Shown: positions 36,400 to 48,900 of the stretch, in pieces
Position numbering within the stretch: the stretch's first letter is position 1
Layout: every line of letters begins with the position of its first letter
From: Rhyzopertha dominica
Taxonomy: Eukaryota; Arthropoda; Insecta; Coleoptera; Bostrichidae
DNA: 64,000 nucleotides
Assembly (NCBI GenBank): GCA_025024175.1
Contig: QCXZ01000041.1
Coordinates: forward strand, 39,303,786-39,367,785
Direction: 5' to 3'
Notes under the pieces: generated by a model
Told to the model about the DNA's origin: nothing
The model's input: only the letters and a program-made list of their open reading frames with translations
Databases searched by the model: none
Made by a program: the position numbers and the translations under genes

Positions 36400-38145
36400 T
36401 TGACTTAAAGCTTCCATGGCCGGCGTTCAAATGATGATGTGAAGCTTTGGATCTGAATTCTTCCTCTTCTTCTTTTTCTTTTTCTTCTTCCTTCTCCGGA
36501 CGTCTCACCTACTACTGTGACATGCATCTTAAGTGGCGAGCTTGTGGTTGTAAATGTAGACGTCAGGGTGAACACACTAACTACTGGCTGGTTGGTTGTT
36601 GTCCCGTATTCATAGGATTGCCCTTTCAATTGGGAAACGGCCAATCACTGGAGCGTTGCCATGTCCTTGTTAGGTATTTTTCCTTGAGGGCGTTGCGAAG
36701 TACATTAATCCAAGTTTTGTTGATCTTCATTGCGTCTTCTTTTCGGTTAAGTTATTATCGTGTTTGTGTATTTCGATGACTTCTAGGTGTAGGCGCTTGT
36801 AGTAGGGCTTGATGGTACTAAAAATCTGAGTTTCGTCGTCTTTATTCTGGTTTTGGTTGGTGTTGGTTTCGTGTTATGTATACTTGTCCACAATTACGTC
36901 GTGTGCGTTAAACTCCACCGGATGTCAAGGGGTTTCGTTTATCTTTGACAGAGGGAACATACTCTGCAGCTTTCTAGTGGGCTGGTAAACCATTGAGACG
37001 TAGTGTGCCTTGAGTATCTTCCCGATGCGATCCGTTACGTTCTTGAAATTGGATAAGGAAGCTTTCCCCATGAGTGCCAGTTTTTCTTGTGTCGTGGTGT
37101 GTCCGTTTGATTGTAGAGCTCGATGTAGATGTTTCAGTTCCTCCTGTAAATGTTCGGGTTCACTGATTACACGTTTAACTAAGGTCTTGATGATATTCCT
37201 TTTCTGCTTTGAACGCTAATTTGAAGTCTTATTGAGATTGCGATCCGTATGTATAGGTTTTTCGGTATACCTTATTGCTCAGTTTCTCACTGGTGCGTCT
37301 AGTGACCAGAACGTCGAGAAAAGCGAGTTGTCTTTCACATTTCCTCTCTACGGTGAATTGGATGCTCAGATGTCTGGTGTTTGAGTGGGCTAGGAAGGTC
37401 TCCAGTTTTTCCTAGCCATGGCTACAAACTATGAAGGTATCGTCGGCATACTGAATACAGATGGTCGGTTTTAGCTTTGCACTGTCCAGTAGTTATTTCT
37501 CTAATCTCTCTAGAAATAGATTAGCTGTTACAGAACTAAGTGGGCTTCCAATTGCAACTCCTTCGAACTGTTCATAGTAGCCCTCTTTTCAGATGAAATA
37601 TGATACAGTCAAACAGTGGTTGAATAGAACTGCGAGGTTTTCAGGATTGATCTCGACCCATCAAAGCTGACTAGTTGTTCATCAGGTGCCAGACCAAGTG
37701 TCTTCAGTGTCTCGACGAAGTATGTTGAAGCTTTGATGTACGGTTGTAACGGCGAAGTGAGGTATTTTGCTGCTTTGTAGGTCGATGATCCATTTGCGCT
37801 CACAATTGGTCGTAATGGGACCGCATTTTTNTGAAAGCTGTTTTTGCGAGTTCGTTGGTTCGTCGCAGGACCTATGATGTCGGATCACATCTTGCCTTCT
37901 GGTAGGTGGCCGGATCTAGAAGATTCCTGATTTTGCCCTGGTAATCTGTGGTACTCATCGCTACCGTGGCATTCCTTTTGTCTGCTGGCAAGATGGCGAT
38001 CGTCGTGTTTACTTGGATTGTGAGCTGAGCGCCACTCTTTGATCTCTTGCCCTTGCTTGGCCACAAAATATGCCACCACAGATATAATGTCAGTAACAGG
38101 CATCGGATATCCCCAGTCACGCACGGTATTAATTAAGCATTTCAC
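36400..38145 (-). pseudogene. Second Penelope-like element (RT plus GIY-YIG), decayed
   Basis: Read on the minus strand, the order is that of a PLE protein. The N-terminal RT lead-in is AILPADKRNATVAMSTTDYQ and KIRNLLDPATYQ (near 38000-37900). TSPLQPYIKASTYFVETLK and EQLVSFD follow (near 37760-37660). The catalytic box is PTICIQYADDTFIV (Y-A-D-D at about 37439-37450). Next are TVERKCERQLAFLDVLVTRR and VYRK (near 37370-37260), then the GIY-YIG region with PLTSGGV, a TAA at 36908-36910 where Tyr of GVY should be, then RTRRNCGQVYI. Last is PYYKRLHLEVIEIHKHDNNL near 36800, the usual block after the nuclease. Frames shift several times. It is a different PLE lineage from the inverted pair at 15717-18432, with little sequence in common. 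The 36450-36500 stretch adds an Arg-rich tail (polypyrimidine tract on the plus strand). Confidence 0.85.
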
Positions 38146-38166
38146 TGATTAAAGTTCCATCTTCAG
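38140..38166 (-). ncRNA. Hammerhead-like core at the 5' end of the second PLE
   Basis: Minus strand: CTGAAGA (38166-38160), then GAAAT (38143-38139), with a weak ACT/AGT stem between. Its position just upstream of the PLE coding start fits the terminal repeats of PLEs. The segment between it and the RT (about 38145-38040) reads RDWGYPMPVTDIISVVAYF, reminiscent of helix-turn-helix segments in other transposase-like proteins, so the junction may be composite. Confidence 0.35.
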
Positions 38167-38179
38167 AGTTTAGCACTGG

Positions 38180-40299
38180 AAGAGGAGGTGCCTAACTTTT
38201 CCTGGATGGTTATTATGCAGTCTGTCGTGAAGGGTTATCCGCAGTATTTTGTTATTTCTCACTGGCCGCACTCCGACTTAATTCTCTTCACCTCATCGTT
38301 TGCTTTTTGCGTGCCTTCCTTTGAATAACGACGGTACCCTCTGTCTCCACCTTTATACGTAATTTCGCAGGTATCAGCTATATCGCTTATTATTCGTGTA
38401 ATAGTCGCCAAAAAGGTTCATGTGTTTCCAAGCAAGACATAATTTTCAATGCAGTTATTCGATGGTTGCAAGAAATTCAAATCTATGACTTTTTTTAAAT
38501 CAGGTTGATAATTTTATATTTCGTAAAATTTTGTATTCCATGCTTGGTCGAATAGCAGCCTCAACCGCATGTCATACCTCTAGGGTTGATACAGGTGTAC
38601 GGTCGACAGAAGCAGGTTCTTTGAGCATGTGTGCACTGGCAAATTGGATCTCCTTACATCAACATGTCGAGTGCGACGGTTGAATAGATACGCATTACCC
38701 ATTTGCATGAATGCAATATTGCACAGATGCACATAAGCGATTGATAATAACTGTGCGGCATTCAGGTTATTATATCGAAATGTGAATTGATGGATGAACA
38801 GTGCGTACTGCTGACGGCCGATATGAGCGTGATTAGTTGCAGCATTATGTTGGCTTTCATTTAAACCCCTTTCTGCCAATACCGAAATGCAGCTGATAAA
38901 TTGCCACATTCGGTGTGTAGGTGCTTAGGCAGCCTATTTTTGGAAATGTCGTTTTAAAAATCGACTTCTGTACTTTATCGGATTGCATATGTTTGATGAT
39001 GCTACTTTTGAAAAATGTGAAACATTTAAAATAACTAAAACAGCGATCTATTCAAAAGGATTAATTTAGTTATACACTACGTCAGTAGTTTCAGTAGGTA
39101 ACGAAACTCTTTTATTCGCTTAAAGTTTTTTATTTCTAAATAGCTTTTGTTTTTTTAAGACAGTATTACTTTCGTTGTTTTCATGGTTCATAGACAAAAA
39201 GTTTGCATCTGCACCTGACCTGACTTGTTACAGCATTTTTTACATTTTTGTAAATAACCCTTATTTAGAATTTTGTGCATTAGTTTTTGACACTCGCTAT
39301 TACGACTTTTAACGCTCACCATCACCCAGAGTTTTCCCTTTTCTCCAAGCGTTGATATAAAGTAAAGGAGAATTAATCTTCCTCAACGGAATGAGCAATT
39401 AAGATTCCACTACATCTCAACTGATATTAAAGAGATCTGTCTTTTCTGTACACATGGTAATGATTATCAAATAATTCTGCACTAACTATATCAGTGAGCA
39501 GCCAAATTTCACAAGGATAGTTTTCACACAGAACTATCGAGGAAAACTGATAAATTTTAGTTCTCATTTCGCGGACATTTTAATACAATACAACTAGGTC
39601 GTCAGTTTATGATTCTATATCTCTAGAAATTTGAATGTGCTTTTGGATGGAAGAAGTCTCTTACAGCAATCCTATCGACCAAAATACTATTCTTTTCGTG
39701 GAAATATGTATAGAAAGATTGAACGAACTGTTCTCAGTATATTTAAAAGCCAACTGCTCGAGTGATGTAGAAACACAATGCCCATCAACGTTATTTTTTT
39801 TCCAAATTAGCATCTATAATAGTACTTACGAACTTTTCCGTATTAATAGTTAAACTCTGGTTATGTTAACATTGCATTTCTTCACCCTCCTGATGGCAAC
39901 GAATCCATCATCATCAGTGGGGAGGGATGGACGGTGTAGACAATTGCAGACAATTCAAAGAAACAGAAACAGTTTCAAAATAAAATGTTTTTATAATTTA
40001 TAGCATAAATAAACAAAAACAACGTAATGAAACAAGTTTTTATTAGTTGTTAGCTAAAATCAACCCAGTAAGCAGTAACCATGACAATAACTTAAATTGA
40101 GATTAGTGATTGAGTAGATTTTAGCTTAAAATAAAAAGATAAACCGGCTCTTTATCAATAACATGATTGTACAAATGCTATTCAAAGAATTGAGTTCAAC
40201 TTCAGGTTACTGTAGCATTATGTACCAATCAGAAGAGCGGATTCATAGCGTTGCCCAGCAACGACCTGAAGTTGAACTTTGTTCTTCAAACCAAGTTTA
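38180..40299. other. Non-coding DNA with a complex block at 38570-38930
   Basis: The block 38570-38930 is GC-balanced and has a 109-codon minus-strand frame with no recognisable domain. It might be conserved non-coding DNA. The rest is AT-rich with nothing recognised. Confidence 0.35.
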
Positions 40300-40645
40300 T
40301 ACAGGGTTTCTATAAATGATTAATGCATCCAGGACGCTTATGGAAATTATCGATTAAATTGGTTTGCCGCCTCTCAGGAAAGTGACGTATACCTGTCATC
40401 TGCCGATTTTTGAATTATTTAATATATTTCATGATGAGAAAACGCCTGGGAGTGTGTATTTTCAACATATTCTGTAGTGGTTTGTGGGATAATTAACTTT
40501 AAGATCGCAGAAAGCTCACTTTTCAGAGCTGTGGCGTGACATTGATCTGCAACCTGCTATCGCCGTGCGTATTGTAGCTTGGCAGCAGTTACAAAAATGC
40601 GGCACAAAGCATTCAGAAATCAACGCCGCCCGCGTTTTTGAATTA
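40300..40645 (+). repeat. MITE family TACAGGG, copy 2 (3'-truncated)
   Basis: Begins TACAGGGTTTCTATAAATGA and continues with GGTTTGCCGCCTCTC, GTAGCTTGGCAGCAGTTACA and GCGGCACAAAGCATTCAGAA, in the same order as copy 1 but with the middle shortened. It ends at about CCGCCCGCG without the closing CCCTGTA. Confidence 0.75.
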
Positions 40646-42094
40646 CTTATAGACAACACGACTTGCGTCCACTTGTTTACACATACACACTTACACGAAA
40701 TGCCAATCGTCAAACGTAACCTCCAATATCCCATTCTCTACATTGTATACGCATAGTCTAAATGGTCTGCATAATATAGTGTACGTTGTCTTCGCATAGT
40801 CTACATTAGGTAGTCTACATATAGATGCAGACAATATAAAGTCGACACGTAGAGGCACAAGTCTGTCTGTGGGTGTATCAAATGGCTCATTTTCAGATTT
40901 CTTTTGATTTCCAATAATGAGCTTTTTCTGTTGGTATTTATAAGCCTCTTCATTTTTTTCAATATTTGATCTTGAATACTGCTGATGTTTCAAGATTGCG
41001 ACCAAGTCTACTTACTTCAGAGAATGCATCCACACTAGGCCTTGGATTTTCATCCACGGAGACACCAGTAGCCCGAAGATGTTAATAATGCCAAATTTCA
41101 ACAACGGACTTCCAATGCAGCAACTGCAAATTCCACGCGATTCGTCGACTATAGTTAACATGCCTGAGCGGATGAAGCCGTACCTGTTACACGATTCGGG
41201 ACGTAAACCGCGGTTATTTATTACCTTTATAGCAATTATCGTAGGCATGCAGGCATGTTTCGGTAATTAACAGTCGAAATTAATAAGAGTTCTGGGAACA
41301 GCATTAATCAGATAGTTCCGAGCATTTCCGCTCTAATTGAAATGTTCCGTGAAGCCTGCTAAATCTTTGGCCGCTAATTGTTCTAATCATCCGAATGTAA
41401 TTAATTGGGGTATTGAAGTAGACCGTTTGTTAGAATTACATGTCGTTGATGGGGGTTGATGTGAGAAGTTTCGATGAATGGGGATTTAATGTTTGTGGCT
41501 TGTATTGGATGATGCAGCTTATTTTTAAGTCGTTTTTTAGAATTTAATGTTGACTAAAGGTACTTAATCAACATTTTTTTAATATTTCGATAACTACTTC
41601 AGAAAACTTTGTTTGTGTAATTTTATTAATTAGTTAGAGTTAAAGTTTGATTACAGTCCTAGCATTTCAATATCTGTATTTTCGCATTTTTAAATTAGCC
41701 ATCTGGCTTTCATCGGTATTTTTTGCAAAGGCTTATTTATTTGATAATAATTATATGAAAATCCTAGTCGTACCAAGAAATTGTGATTTTTTTTAAATGC
41801 AGATATGACTCGACAAGGAAATGAAATATAAACTAATGTAAAGGTTCCAGAGAAATGTGTGCCAGATTCATATAAAAATCACACGAAATAGAATAGAAAG
41901 CCAGATAATCCGACAAAAATTGTGCACTTGATGGGAGGAATTGTGATATTCTTGCCTCTTGTTTTGCATACAAAGTCATCGGCAATTATCGTACTACGTC
42001 TCGAAAAGCAGATTATCGGTTTCATGAAGCTGCGGAACACTAGTACTCGTATATCAATATTATTACGACTACGAGGTTAGATGCGGATTTCTGA
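40646..42094. other. Non-coding DNA with a homeodomain-site-rich block at 41080-41420
   Basis: 41080-41420 is GC-balanced with repeated TAAT cores (GGTAATTAACAG, CTAATTG, GTAATTAATTGG) and no protein I recognise. The remainder is AT-rich. Confidence 0.35.
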
Positions 42095-42310
42095 CTAACT
42101 TCCTTTTATTAAAAACACCTGTTTTAAATACACTAAGTCTAAACACAACTAGTTCCAAACACTACTGTTTTAACATTGCTAATTCATTAAATTCTATACT
42201 ACACACAATACCATTAAAAACACCTGCTTTACTAAGCCTTTCGCTCGCTCGATAACCGTATTTCGAATTCAGAACTGCCCGCGCTCGCTCAGTCGGACTA
42301 TTTATACTTG
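42095..42310. repeat. CpG-containing repeat, third copy (possible LTR fragment)
   Basis: Shares AAAACACCTG, ACACAACTAG, CGCTCGCTCG and TTCAGAACTGCCCGC-type words with 28250-28470 and 26200-26320. A TATTTATACTTG box near its end suggests promoter-bearing LTR sequence. Boundaries unclear. Confidence 0.35.
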
Positions 42311-42364
42311 CATCGAAAATTCCAGAAGCGACACCTTCCAGACGCTGTCGAAACTTCGCAAAGG

Positions 42365-42975
42365 TTCTCTGGAGAGTATTAATGTCCCTAGACAGATAAA
42401 TAATTTCAGTTGTCCGCCATATTAGTGTAAAATATTAGAAAGAGATGGGAGAAGGAACCAAACTATCAAACCTGACCTTAACGATTAGAGAACTGGCAGA
42501 TATGCTCTGACATACAAAGTCGGCGCTACCATTAAGGCAAACTAGGCAGTCGCCTAGGGCGCAAGGCTAAACGGGGCGCAACTGCTGCAAATTTGGTCAT
42601 GTTTATAGAACGCCGTAATAGATGTCAATACAGTTTTTGTTAGAAAGTTTGTATACACTTTAAGGTGTGTATAAACAAAACTCATCTCTAAGTGAATTTG
42701 ATTTTGTGTAGTTGTGGGGGGGGGCGTACCAGTAATTTTTCCCTAGGGCGCAATATAACCTCGCGCCGGCATTGCTGACACGGTGTTGTTTGACTTTTCC
42801 CTAGGTAACTAGCATCGTGTTTTATGCATCAGAACTTTATATCTGACAGTTTTATAATGTTTAATGTGAAATTTGATTGGTTTGATTCCCTCTCCCATCT
42901 CTTTCTAATATTTTGCACTAAAATGGCGGACAATTGCGGTACTTTATCTATCTAGGGACTTTAGAGAATATCGAC
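42365..42975. repeat. Foldback element with about 150-bp inverted ends
   Basis: The left arm (42365-42515) and the reverse complement of the right arm (about 42790-42975) share GTCCCTAGA(C/T)AGATAAA, TTGTCCGCCAT, AAAATATTAGAAAGAGATGG, GAG(A/G)AGG(A/G)A and CTGGCAGATAT/CTGTCAGATAT. The centre holds a second, unrelated repeat (see next entry). Confidence 0.7.
42518..42780. mobile_element. Nested GC-rich MITE, possibly hAT-derived
   Basis: Starts near GTCGGCGCTACC and ends near CGCGCCGGCAT. Both subterminal regions contain the inverted-repeat-like words CCTAGGGCGCAA and CCCTAGGGCGCAAT, with a run of nine or more G at about 42715. CTCTGACA just before and TGCTGACA just after could be a mutated 8-bp target duplication, as in hAT elements. 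The family assignment is inference. Confidence 0.45.
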
Positions 42976-45900
42976 ATTTCCTGCTATCTGTCTATAGCAA
43001 GGATTACTACTTGCAGTGTCCCAACATCGCATCTACACTCCTGCAACTCCAGTACACAGATAGCGCTGATCTATATAAAAATCTTAATCTTANTTATAGC
43101 AATCTAGATCAAGTCTATCCACCCGCAAGCCCCATGTACCCACATTGCAGTACCATCCTCACGATGTTTATGTCTACAAGTCAATCTTATGACTCTTTAG
43201 CCATGTTTCAACAAAGCGTATAGATAATGGTTGATAATTTTGAGTTTCACCTTCCATAAAATGACTTTGTTATTTACACTTTAGATGTTTAAATACATTA
43301 GAAGAGAACCTAGTTGACAAGCCGTATCCATCACCGAAGTGTCCACAACATAGACAGCTTGTCTGTAGTCGATGGGAACTCCGATAAGATGGCAGTTGTT
43401 ACCTCCAATGATTGGTTATCTTCTTAACCTGCTCTTGGAGATTTATTATATATTCTTTGTTATTGTTATTGCATTTTCGTCTTTAATTTGCTCTTTTCTT
43501 TCTCCTTGAAGAACATCTCTATTGCGGTTTCTTTATGCGTCCCATTATCCTGGGTATGTTCATATGCCCGTGGAGATATAGTAGGGTAGTAGAGTTTTTT
43601 CTTTCATATACGTTCAGCAATCTTCCATAAAAATTTCATTACGCTAGAGATAGCCTTTACGAGTTAACACGAAATACATTTCAAAAAGGATAATTGCGCA
43701 AATCTCGTAAATTGGCGAAAAAAAAGTAAAATAATGGATGATTGCGAGTCCCTTACCTTGTGAGACATTAAACTTAGTGGGAGAATTATAGAAAAGGAGT
43801 TTAATTTAATTTGAAGAGTAGGTCCGGAAGATGTACAATACGGAAATAAATCCGACCCTGGTTCCCTGACTATGGCATAAATATGTAAATTGTAAGCAAA
43901 GGTAGTCAACATGTGTTCCATCCTACTATATTAAATCCTGTGGAGCGTACATATATTCACTTATTACACATTCTGCATGTATCTGCAGCAATTTCAGGCA
44001 GTTTGATGCCAAAGTAAGACGCTCCAATTTCCCCAAACCAAGATGAACACGTCTCGTAGTTCTGCCAAGGTACACAACTGGCAGACGATTTATTATTAAG
44101 GCGATTATTCCGCCTTACCATGCTAAACAAGCAGTTGCAATATCAATTCGCTTTCGGACGGTTTATACTCGACGCTGGTTTATTAATATTTATGAGCGCA
44201 ACGCCCGAATTTTGGTCGCAGAGGGTTTTAACGAAGTTTGCTGGCGCGAAGGATGAAATTTCTTGAGGATTCAAAGGACTGATTGCAGACCGGCGGCGGG
44301 GGCGGATTGTCCTGATTGGACAGAAGAGGGTCCTGTCAAATTAGGAAGACGCACTCAAAATAACTTCCTTGGGCAGATTTAAATACTGCCTGATTGGACC
44401 TGATTATGTGATGCCTTCGAGACGGAGTGGTGCAAACGAGGACTACATTTCTAATTGGTTATAAATTTGACATATCCATAACTCTCTGCTTAGACTATTT
44501 GCATATCGCAGATATATTATGTGCAGACACATAATATGACCCATTGAGTAATGAGTAGTAGATCATCATTTTCAAGATTGTTGCAGTTATTTTCAGTCGT
44601 GTAATCTGTTTAAAATTATTAATGAATCTACTGGGTGATTGCAACAACAGAACACTGTTGGTTCCCATTATTATGAGTGATATAGGTATTATCAATAACA
44701 CTAAGCCGCTTCAGATATACTACCGGGCCGGTTACATGTCCGCAGGGTTGGAGAGGTATCGTGCTTGTTGCTGGAATGGGGAAAACTGCAGAGTGCAGCC
44801 AACTAGTGAATGCTTTCCTTAGGTATGATTGGTTTAGCTCGGCTAAATTACCTTCTCTCTCGGATAAGCTGCCTTCTGGAATTGTATAAAGATTTAGCAT
44901 TTCCTTCTTTCTTGCTTTATTGTACATTTTGTCTTGCAAACTTCTAACCACTGTTATTTATTCATTTTCCCTGCTTTTGCTCCCCACGTATATACTACGG
45001 TTTTCCTACTTTGAGCTTGCTTGTTCCTTCTGGTCCTTAGTCCGATTGGAATGTTATTGTGTCCTTTTCCATGTGAATTCTAGTTTTGTTGTGTAGCACA
45101 CCCGTTGTTGCCAGTATTATTTGTTCCCAAAAGGCATCTTGAATTGTACTATAGTGGCAGTTCTTGCACTGTTTTGTCAAAGCTACTTCTGAACTTCTAT
45201 ATTTTTTGTGGTTCATGGCTTTTCTTCTTATTTCTCTTGTATGGTTTTTGTGTCCTTATGATGTAATATTCTCCCCGTATGCTGGTGGTCTTCCGCGATT
45301 TTTGGTACCATTATTATGATGTGATTTCTTGTATACAAATTAAACTATATTTATATGAAAAACCGTTTTCACAATAATTTAGACTTCCTCAATTATCTGC
45401 CTGTATTGAAGTGGAGTATATTTCTCTCACCAAATTGATTTGAAAATAAAGTGTTAAAAAAGGTAATTGAAAAATATTTTAAGCTATGTGAAGAAAAAAG
45501 TTAAATGTTCTGCACGAACCAACGAGGTTATTTGTATAATACAAGTTTGCGCCTTACATATAGCTACAGTTCAACGAACTGACATTTCAGAAAAGATTTT
45601 ATGTGAGTGCTGCCTTTTTACCAACTTAGTTATGTTGATGTTTTGATTGAAATTTCGGCGTTACTTATTTTGTCAAGCGTTTGGTGTTTTTTTATGAATT
45701 TTAGTATTTGCTTGCTATTTGTTTGCTTTAAGAGGCACTTCCTTACTTTATCGTGGATTTATGTTTTTCCTTGTATTATCTTTTTTGTTTATTTTAGTTC
45801 GTTCGTTTTATCGCCCGTTTACTTGACTAGTCGTTTATCTACTACTTATAATACGTTTATTCTTTTCATGACGTATTTTAAATTTTAAATACGAGGTTAT

Positions 45901-46499
45901 TAAGTTGGTATATAATAATTATAGGCTGTTGGGTCCACTCTTATGAAACGACTGTACCTCAAACTTTAACTTTATGGTGTTGTGCAAAGTGCGAGGGGCA
46001 GGACGTAAAAAACATGGCCCTTAGGTCAAAGCAACAATACCAGGAGAGTCTTCACATAGATCTCGAAGGTGTGACATCGTGCGCGAAAGATTCACACATA
46101 AACTTTTGTAACGATCACACTCAAAATTAGCATCACAATAACATTCTATTATTCGGTAGTTTTTAAGTTGTCAATAAAGTGTGTTCATTAAATCACCTTG
46201 TAAACATCTACGATCGTTTCATTTACTTACCACTGTGTTTGAATCAGGCAAATTCACGTTGTTCGCGAGAGTGCAGGTAGGTGCTCCGTATTACAAAAAA
46301 CGCGCGAACATGAGCAAAGAGACGTATTTTTCGTAACTCCATAATCGCTGAAAAACAGAATACGATTTGATACAAACGTCTTTTGGATTTGGATCTAAAA
46401 CTTGCGGTTGTCTCGAAAATTAACACTTTATATAGACACTATATTTTACACTATATTTGAATATTTCGTATGAAATTTTAATGCCACGCCATACAGTAT
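42976..46499. other. Mostly AT-rich DNA, no supported gene
   Basis: Holds a complex block at about 44130-44300 and a minus-strand open stretch of about 72 codons (about 45257-45042) beginning GHKNHTREIRRKAMNHKKY and including CKNCHYSTIQDAFWEQ. The latter may be a decayed transposon ORF but matches nothing I can name. One ambiguous base near 43093. Confidence 0.35.
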
Positions 46500-46790
46500 T
46501 ACTGCGAAAGTGATATATTGCTTAAAACCATAATATTACATACCATTTTAAGAAGAAATGAGATTTCGTTTTTTTTTTATTTTCAGGATGGTTTGTAAAA
46601 TACACAAAACACTGAATTTGTACGCGAAAATGTACATACGTCTATGGAGTAGTGAAAGCGATTTATCAGTCATTAAAAAAATTTCTTGCGACACTGTTTA
46701 TAGGTACTATCAGGTTGAGGTAGGTCAGTACACTAGATTATTGTTCAGTTAAATCACGGCCAAGTGCGAGTCTTCATGATGCGTCGAGGG
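46500..46790 (+). repeat. Dispersed repeat family B, copy 2
   Basis: Plus-strand partner of 6300-6640, ending in CGGCCAAGTGCGAGTC. The segment 46790-46880 continues with a T-rich stretch (TATTTTTTTGTGTTTTTCCC). No gene. Confidence 0.6.
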
Positions 46791-48900
46791 CAAGCTTGTA
46801 AGGACTACATTTTGAACATTTTTTTAATGAAGCTATGTATTTTTTTGTGTTTTTCCCGTAATGACCTATAGTTACGTACGTACGCTTGAACTTGGTTTTT
46901 TACTTCGGTAAATAAATAAATGATGATTGTGTTTGTTTTGGAAGTCAGTGACCGAATGGCTCTCTTTAAGTAGAAGGTTGACATTTGACGACTCAAAGAA
47001 AATAGTTAATTATATGTGTTTCAAATGTTTGACATCTCTACACGAAGTGAACAATAGACCATTCAATATGTGTTTTATTAACTCAAATACAATAACTATA
47101 GTAAAAAAAATGAACCAATTTTTCAGGAGGAAATGCCCAATCTTTGCTAATTAAACTCTTGTTAAATTAAAACCAGCTAAAGCTAGCAGACACTGATCCT
47201 GGCTTGTATTAATTTCTGTTTACCATAACACAAATGAAAGCTCAAATAATTACTGTCTCGGGCGCTTATACTATCCCTCGTAGCGACTATACCTCCATCC
47301 ATAACACAAAGCAACAATTATACACCCCACTTGGTACTTAATTCATTGCCATTAGCGATCATCTCTAGTGTTAAGCATGGGAAGTCGCTATCGATTTGAA
47401 ACATCTGGGATATTCAAAGGGACTTGGGGTCCGGAAAGCGACACAAACACAGATATTTTCTTGATACAGAAATTCGACCCAAAGTTAATTATATTCAAGG
47501 AAAGGAGCGCCTGAGGATTACATACAGTGTTGCCGGATAACAATAACAAAATCAAGTATGTTAACTATTATTAGATTATTGATAAGAATATTTTACCTAT
47601 AATTCATGCGCAGTCAATCAAAATAATTGTATCTCCAACCAAAGCGTTTAACTATGATTAACATTTATTCAAGTTGACACAAGTTCTTTCCCTTCACCGA
47701 AACATAAACTTCGTAGCTTGAAGCAATTTTCGCTAGCAATACTGCCATCTTCAGAAGCGGAGTGACTAGATTAGTAGGAATATATTAATTCAGATTCTTC
47801 TTCTACGGTTTGGGTTAGAACACCATGGAAAACAGTTAGCTTATAATAAAATAAAAAGATTTATTAGATTTGAAATTAGTATAATTTTGTTCTTCGAACA
47901 GTATTTGATATTTCATTTCTAGCGCCATCCAAGATAATGATCAAGTGTATAATCTTAATTAAAACTGAATATAAATTTAACTATGGAACTTATGTAGAAA
48001 TAGATTGTTCAGTTGCGAACTATTTCCAATGTTAGGCAACAGCGCGAGGAGGAAGGGTGGCATACAAGTCCGGGACCCGATGTTGTTTAAGCCGAACTTC
48101 CAAGTTCAGCGATGGAATATACACATTAGGGCGACGATGCGGAAGTCTGCGGCCGGCAGCCGGAAGTATGTCCTGTATTTCCGGAGAAGCAGTCCTTCCT
48201 TTGCGGTGACTGTGTTTGTGTTTTGCGCACAAAAGGAAGCGGGTCGGGAACAGCGAGGTTCTTAGAAACGTCCGTTCAGTTCGCTCGTTAAGTTGCTCAC
48301 GCGAAGGCAAAATGTTGATCTGGAAGACCTAAACATTTACTCGCAAGAATACACTGGGAAACAGCAGGTAGTGAGGTTAATTTGATTACAAAACTAGTAA
48401 AGCAACCCAGTCAAACTCAAATGCATGCCAGTTAAGGCACGTATGTTATTAGAGCGAAGATGATTGTAACATACCAACTGCTGAATCGTATTGTTGAATC
48501 AATCTAACAAGGTAAACAAAGTATTCAACTGACTATGATTTACCGTCATTAGGTTGTTTAGCCATCTCTTTGCTCGAGTAGCAAACTGAGATTCCCCCAT
48601 GACATACTTCTATGTATTCTGTTCACAATCCTGATGAGTAAGGTGAATACCTTACCGCTGTAGTTGATTCTGATGAGCAGCAAAATATATCAGGGTTTGG
48701 CTGGATTACAATAATATATAACCTATTTAGTTACTCTCAACTTAGTCCTTGGCCACATAAAACTGCACATTATACTCGTACATATAGGTACTGCATCAAC
48801 ACGATTAAACAAAACAGAGTATATGTCAATGCACACTGTACTAGCTAAAATGTACCAGAGAAGGTATGATGTAGAGCTAGTATAGAATATGACGGAATGG
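46791..48900. other. Non-coding DNA with a GC-rich block at 48030-48310
   Basis: 48030-48310 is sharply GC-rich (GAGGAGGAAGGGTGG, CGGCCGGCAGCCGGAAG), with frames of 86 and 92 codons on opposite strands and no recognisable protein. It could be a transposon fragment or a CpG-rich first exon. The rest is AT-rich. Confidence 0.3.
47728..47754 (-). ncRNA. Hammerhead-like / PLE-type tail motif, isolated
   Basis: Minus strand: CTGAAGA (47754-47748), stem TGGC/GCTA around a 6-nt loop, GC, then GAAAA (47731-47727), followed by a CTTCAAGCTACGAAG hairpin. Spacing and order match PLE tails, but no PLE coding sequence adjoins. Confidence 0.4.

Noticed and set aside
45042..45257. About 72 open codons on the minus strand with a C-K-N-C motif
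   Set aside because: Possibly coding in origin, but no start, no neighbouring pieces and no family I can name; mentioned only in the regional entry.
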